This document shows, in pieces, positions 15,242 to 17,392 of a stretch of DNA of 17,392 nucleotides; within the stretch, counting starts at the first letter, position 1; the number at the start of each line of letters is the position of its first letter. The translations under genes and the position numbers were made by a program. The stretch comes from Anaerolineae bacterium (lineage in GTDB: Bacteria > Chloroflexota > Anaerolineae > JAFGEY01): positions 1-17,392 of the forward strand of contig JAFGJF010000483.1 in assembly GCA_016929205.1 (NCBI GenBank). Direction: 5' to 3'. Under the pieces are notes generated by a model that worked only from the letters and a program-made list of their open reading frames with translations, was not told the DNA's origin and searched no databases.

Positions 15242-15535
15242 AACGACGGTGAAAGAGCCAAGTAGGCCTGCCGCTGCGTTTAGAGAGTCGCTGGGTGGTG
15301 GAAAGCGATCGCGCGGACAGGTGTGAAGCGTACAAGACGCTCACAACGCATTGCGTCTGAATCCACTCTCGAGTTGGCAGGTTGAATGCCTGTCCGGGTA
15401 CGCCCGTTACGGCGTTGGTGTGTTGTGCTTGTTAAAGGCGCCGCACGCTTGAGGACGTTGCTGTGAAGCGGCGTCAAAGAAAGGTGGCACCACGGGCCTC
15501 CCGTCCTTTCCAGGATGGGAGGTTTATTTTTTTTA
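15242..15535 (+). promoter_or_regulatory. Serine T-box riboswitch leader controlling serS
   Basis: The leader senses uncharged tRNA-Ser and blocks a terminator. Stem I elements: the GAAAGAG turn (15251-15257), AGTA (15261-15264), AGAGAG (15282-15287) and the GGTGGTGGAAAGC apical part (about 15293-15305). The specifier loop reads GAATCCAC, giving specifier TCC (15362-15364), a serine codon. The antiterminator is exact: GAAAGG (15479-15484) pairs with CCTTTC (15505-15510), a 7-nt bulge TGGCACC follows (15485-15491), and ACGG (15492-15495) pairs with CCGT (15501-15504). The UGGC of the bulge would pair with GCCA, the 3' end expected of bacterial tRNA-Ser (discriminator G). The competing terminator is listed separately. 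Serine specificity agrees with the gene downstream. Confidence 0.95.
15497..15534 (+). terminator. T-box-controlled intrinsic terminator
   Basis: CCTCCCGTCC (15497-15506) pairs with GGATGGGAGG (15513-15522), with one G-T wobble and a 6-nt loop. TTTATTTTTTTT follows (15523-15534). Its 5' arm overlaps the antiterminator's 3' arm, so the two folds exclude one another. It ends directly before the AGGAGG of serS. Confidence 0.95.
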
Positions 15536-15547
15536 GGAGGATGTATC

Positions 15548-16867
15548 ATGTTGGATATCAGACTGATTCGTGAAAACCCCGAGTGGGTCAAAAGCGAGAT
15601 CGCCAAGTTGAACGGCGAAGCGCCGATCGATCAGATCGTTGAATTGGACGAGCGCCGGCGCGCGCTGCTCAGTGAGGTCGAAGATCTAAAGGCCGAGCGC
15701 AACCGGGTGAGTAAATCAATAGGGCTGTTGCGCGGCAAGCTGAAAAAAGCCCAAGGTGCTGAAAAAGCCCAATTGGAAGCTGAATTCGAGGCCGTGCGCA
15801 AGCGAATGGGCGAGGTCGGCGACCGAATCAAGGATCTGGATGGTGAGGTACGCGGGATCGACGAGGCATTGAACGAGGCCGTGCTTTTGGTGCCCAACTT
15901 GCCCGATCCGTCGGTGCCGGTTGGGCCGGATGAGACGCACAACGTCGTTGTGCGCCAGGAGGGCGACTTGCCCGAGTTCGATTTTGAGCCGCTGCCACAT
16001 TGGGACCTGGGCCCGATGTTGGGGATTCTGGACTTTGAGCGAGGCGTCAAGATTTCGGGCACGCGTTTTTACGTGCTCAAGGGAGCCGGCGCGCGCTTGC
16101 AGCGGGCCCTCATTGCCTGGATGCTCGATCTACACACCAACGAGCACGGATATGAGGAGGTCTACCCGCCGTTTGTGGTGCAGGCCAAGTGCCTGGTGGG
16201 CACCGGGCAGTTGCCCAAGTTTGGCGACAACGTGTATCACGATGTGGAAGACGATTTTTGGCTCGTTCCAACCGCTGAAGTGCCGGTGACCAACCTGTAT
16301 CGTGACGAGATCATCGAGCCCGGCGTGCTGCCCGTTTATCACGTCGCCTATACGCCCTGCTGGCGCCGTGAAAAGTTTAGCGCCGGGCGCGACGTACGCG
16401 GTATCAAGCGTGGGCACCAGTTCGACAAGGTGGAAATGGTCAAAATTGTCGATCCGGAAACGTCGATGGACGAGTTGGCGACATTGATCGACAATGCAGA
16501 AGACGTCTGCCGCAGATTGAACATTCCGTACCGTGTGGTGCAAATGTGCACCGGCGATCTCAGCTTTACGGCAGCGGCCAAATACGACGTCGAGATGTGG
16601 GCCCCCGGCTGCGGCGAGTGGCTGGAGGTCAGCTCGTGCTCGAATTTTAAGGATTTTCAGGCCCGGCGTGCGGCAATTCGCTATCGAAAGGAACAGGGCA
16701 ACAAAGTGCAGTTTGCGCATACGTTGAACGGCTCGGGATTGGCACTGCCACGGACGATGATTGCCGTTCTCGAAAACTATCAGCAAGCTGACGGCAGCGT
16801 GGTCGTGCCCGAGGTGCTGCGACCGTATATGGGCGGTCTGGACGTGATCGCCGCACGAGAGATGTGA
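15548..16867 (+). CDS. serS: Seryl-tRNA synthetase
   Basis: 439 residues. It charges tRNA-Ser, and tRNA-Sec where present, with serine in the cytoplasm. The N-terminal antiparallel coiled-coil arm that grips the tRNA spans ~30-110 (ERRRALLSEVEDLKAERN, KRMGEVGDRIKDLDGE). The class II core contains GTGQLPKF (218-225), motif 2 (TPCWRREKFSAGRDVRGIKR, 269-288, then GHQFDKVEM) and motif 3 (NGSGLALPRTMIAVLENYQ, 394-412). The ATG at 15548 is 7 nt after a perfect AGGAGG (15535-15540). Expression is under the T-box leader. The 8-oxoguanine deaminase gene starts 19 nt after the stop with no terminator, so it is probably in the same operon. Confidence 0.98.
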   Translation: MLDIRLIRENPEWVKSEIAKLNGEAPIDQIVELDERRRALLSEVEDLKAERNRVSKSIGLLRGKLKKAQGAEKAQLEAEFEAVRKRMGEVGDRIKDLDGEVRGIDEALNEAVLLVPNLPDPSVPVGPDETHNVVVRQEGDLPEFDFEPLPHWDLGPMLGILDFERGVKISGTRFYVLKGAGARLQRALIAWMLDLHTNEHGYEEVYPPFVVQAKCLVGTGQLPKFGDNVYHDVEDDFWLVPTAEVPVTNLYRDEIIEPGVLPVYHVAYTPCWRREKFSAGRDVRGIKRGHQFDKVEMVKIVDPETSMDELATLIDNAEDVCRRLNIPYRVVQMCTGDLSFTAAAKYDVEMWAPGCGEWLEVSSCSNFKDFQARRAAIRYRKEQGNKVQFAHTLNGSGLALPRTMIAVLENYQQADGSVVVPEVLRPYMGGLDVIAAREM

Positions 16868-16886
16868 GATCAAGTGAGGTCGGACT

Positions 16887-17392
16887 ATGTCGACGATGCT
16901 GGTGCGAAATGCGATGTTGCTGGCGACGATGGATGACGATCGCCAGCAAATCGAGAATGGTGGTCTGTTTGTTCGCGATGGGGTGATCGAACAGGTAGCG
17001 GTGACAGATGAACTGCCCGCGGAAGCCGACTGTATGATCGATGCCTCCGGTATGGTGATCATCCCTGGCTTGATCAATACGCACCACCACCTTTACCAGA
17101 CGCTTACCCGTGCGCTGCCTGCCGTCCAGAACGCCGAGTTGTTTGATTGGCTGCGCACGTTGTATCCGATCTGGGCGCGGATGGATGACGAGGCCGTGTA
17201 CGTCAGTGCCAAGGTCGGATTGATCGAGTTGCTGCTTTCGGGGTGCACAACGGTTAGCGATCAACTGTACCTGTTCCCCGGCGGCGCGTGCGTGGATGCC
17301 GAGATTCAGGCGGCGCGCGAACTGGGTATACGATTTCAACCTTGCCGGGGCAGCATGTCGCTGGGGCAATCGCAGGGCGGGCTGCCGCCCGA
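16887..17392 (+). CDS. 8-oxoguanine deaminase, N-terminal part (truncated by window end)
   Basis: 168 full codons are visible; the gene runs off the edge. It belongs to the amidohydrolase superfamily. The family turns 8-oxoguanine into urate plus ammonia; related members act on isocytosine or triazines. Seen: the N-terminal beta domain, metal ligands H66 and H68 in INTHHHLYQTLTRALP, FDWLRTLYPIWARM (94-107) and LIELLLSGCTTVSDQLYLFP (119-138), then FQPCRGSMSLGQSQGGLPP at the end. These last three segments are close to known 8-oxoguanine deaminases. At the SDQ site, the members I recall have SDH. Later ligands (His, His, Asp) lie outside the window. The start ATG follows GAGGT by 7 nt. It is 19 nt behind serS and probably depends on its T-box promoter. 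Urate would be its product, which links it to the SsnA and YgeY genes here. Confidence 0.85.
   Translation, partial: MSTMLVRNAMLLATMDDDRQQIENGGLFVRDGVIEQVAVTDELPAEADCMIDASGMVIIPGLINTHHHLYQTLTRALPAVQNAELFDWLRTLYPIWARMDDEAVYVSAKVGLIELLLSGCTTVSDQLYLFPGGACVDAEIQAARELGIRFQPCRGSMSLGQSQGGLPP

Noticed and set aside
15541..15543. ATG directly after AGGAGG as the serS start
   Set aside because: Zero spacing and wrong frame; ATG 15548 has the correct distance and frame.
16130..17077. 315-codon open frame on the minus strand
   Set aside because: Antisense to serS and the deaminase, both of which have complete catalytic motifs.

Overview
The window looks like a chromosomal segment of a bacterium from the Chloroflexota (Anaerolineae-like). 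This rests on protein flavour and gene company: a second-type EF-G, GAF-histidine kinase and TPR signalling genes, a DUF6935-type protein, a T-box leader, and SsnA/YgeY-type hydrolases. No rRNA or marker comparison was possible, so the phylum is an inference. No mobile element, CRISPR array, tRNA or rRNA was seen. Coding density is high.

Layout. (1) 1-911, + strand: the C-terminal end of an EF-G paralogue, then a stand-alone CheY-like receiver protein. A bidirectional terminator follows at 1047-1087. (2) 1107-4092, - strand: a three-gene signalling operon in the order double-HTH XRE regulator, soluble GAF histidine kinase (NarX/DegS type), TPR protein. It is read from a strong promoter at 4131-4159. 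(3) 4317-6738, + strand: an SsnA-type amidohydrolase and a PreA-like FMN/Fe-S oxidoreductase, 1 nt apart, read from a divergent promoter at 4184-4212. They end at a bidirectional terminator. (4) 6805-8221, - strand: infC-rpmI-rplT. infC appears to start at an AUC codon, and a second promoter plus a structured leader precedes rpmI. (5) 8401-15210, + strand: a DUF6935-like protein, a GT4 glycosyltransferase (probably leaderless, GTG start), a polyprenyl glycosylphosphotransferase, a YgeY-type M20 hydrolase, a galactokinase-family enzyme and a biotin-synthase-like radical SAM protein. (6) 15207-17392, + strand: a perfect consensus promoter, a complete serine T-box riboswitch, serS, and the start of an 8-oxoguanine deaminase gene that runs off the window.

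How the genes fit together. Four metabolic genes belong to families linked to anaerobic purine/urate catabolism and selenium-dependent molybdenum hydroxylases: ssnA, the PreA-like oxidoreductase, ygeY and 8-oxoguanine deaminase. In Escherichia coli relatives of the first three lie together (ygeW-ygeX-ygeY-hyuA-ygfK-ssnA). Here they are split among three transcription units mixed with translation and exopolysaccharide genes. The deaminase that would make urate lies 19 nt behind serS with no terminator between, so it may share the seryl-tRNA-sensing T-box. The most interesting points are this dispersed purine set, the changed active-site loop in the PreA-like protein, the AUC start of infC, the rpmI leader and the T-box-driven serS-deaminase unit.
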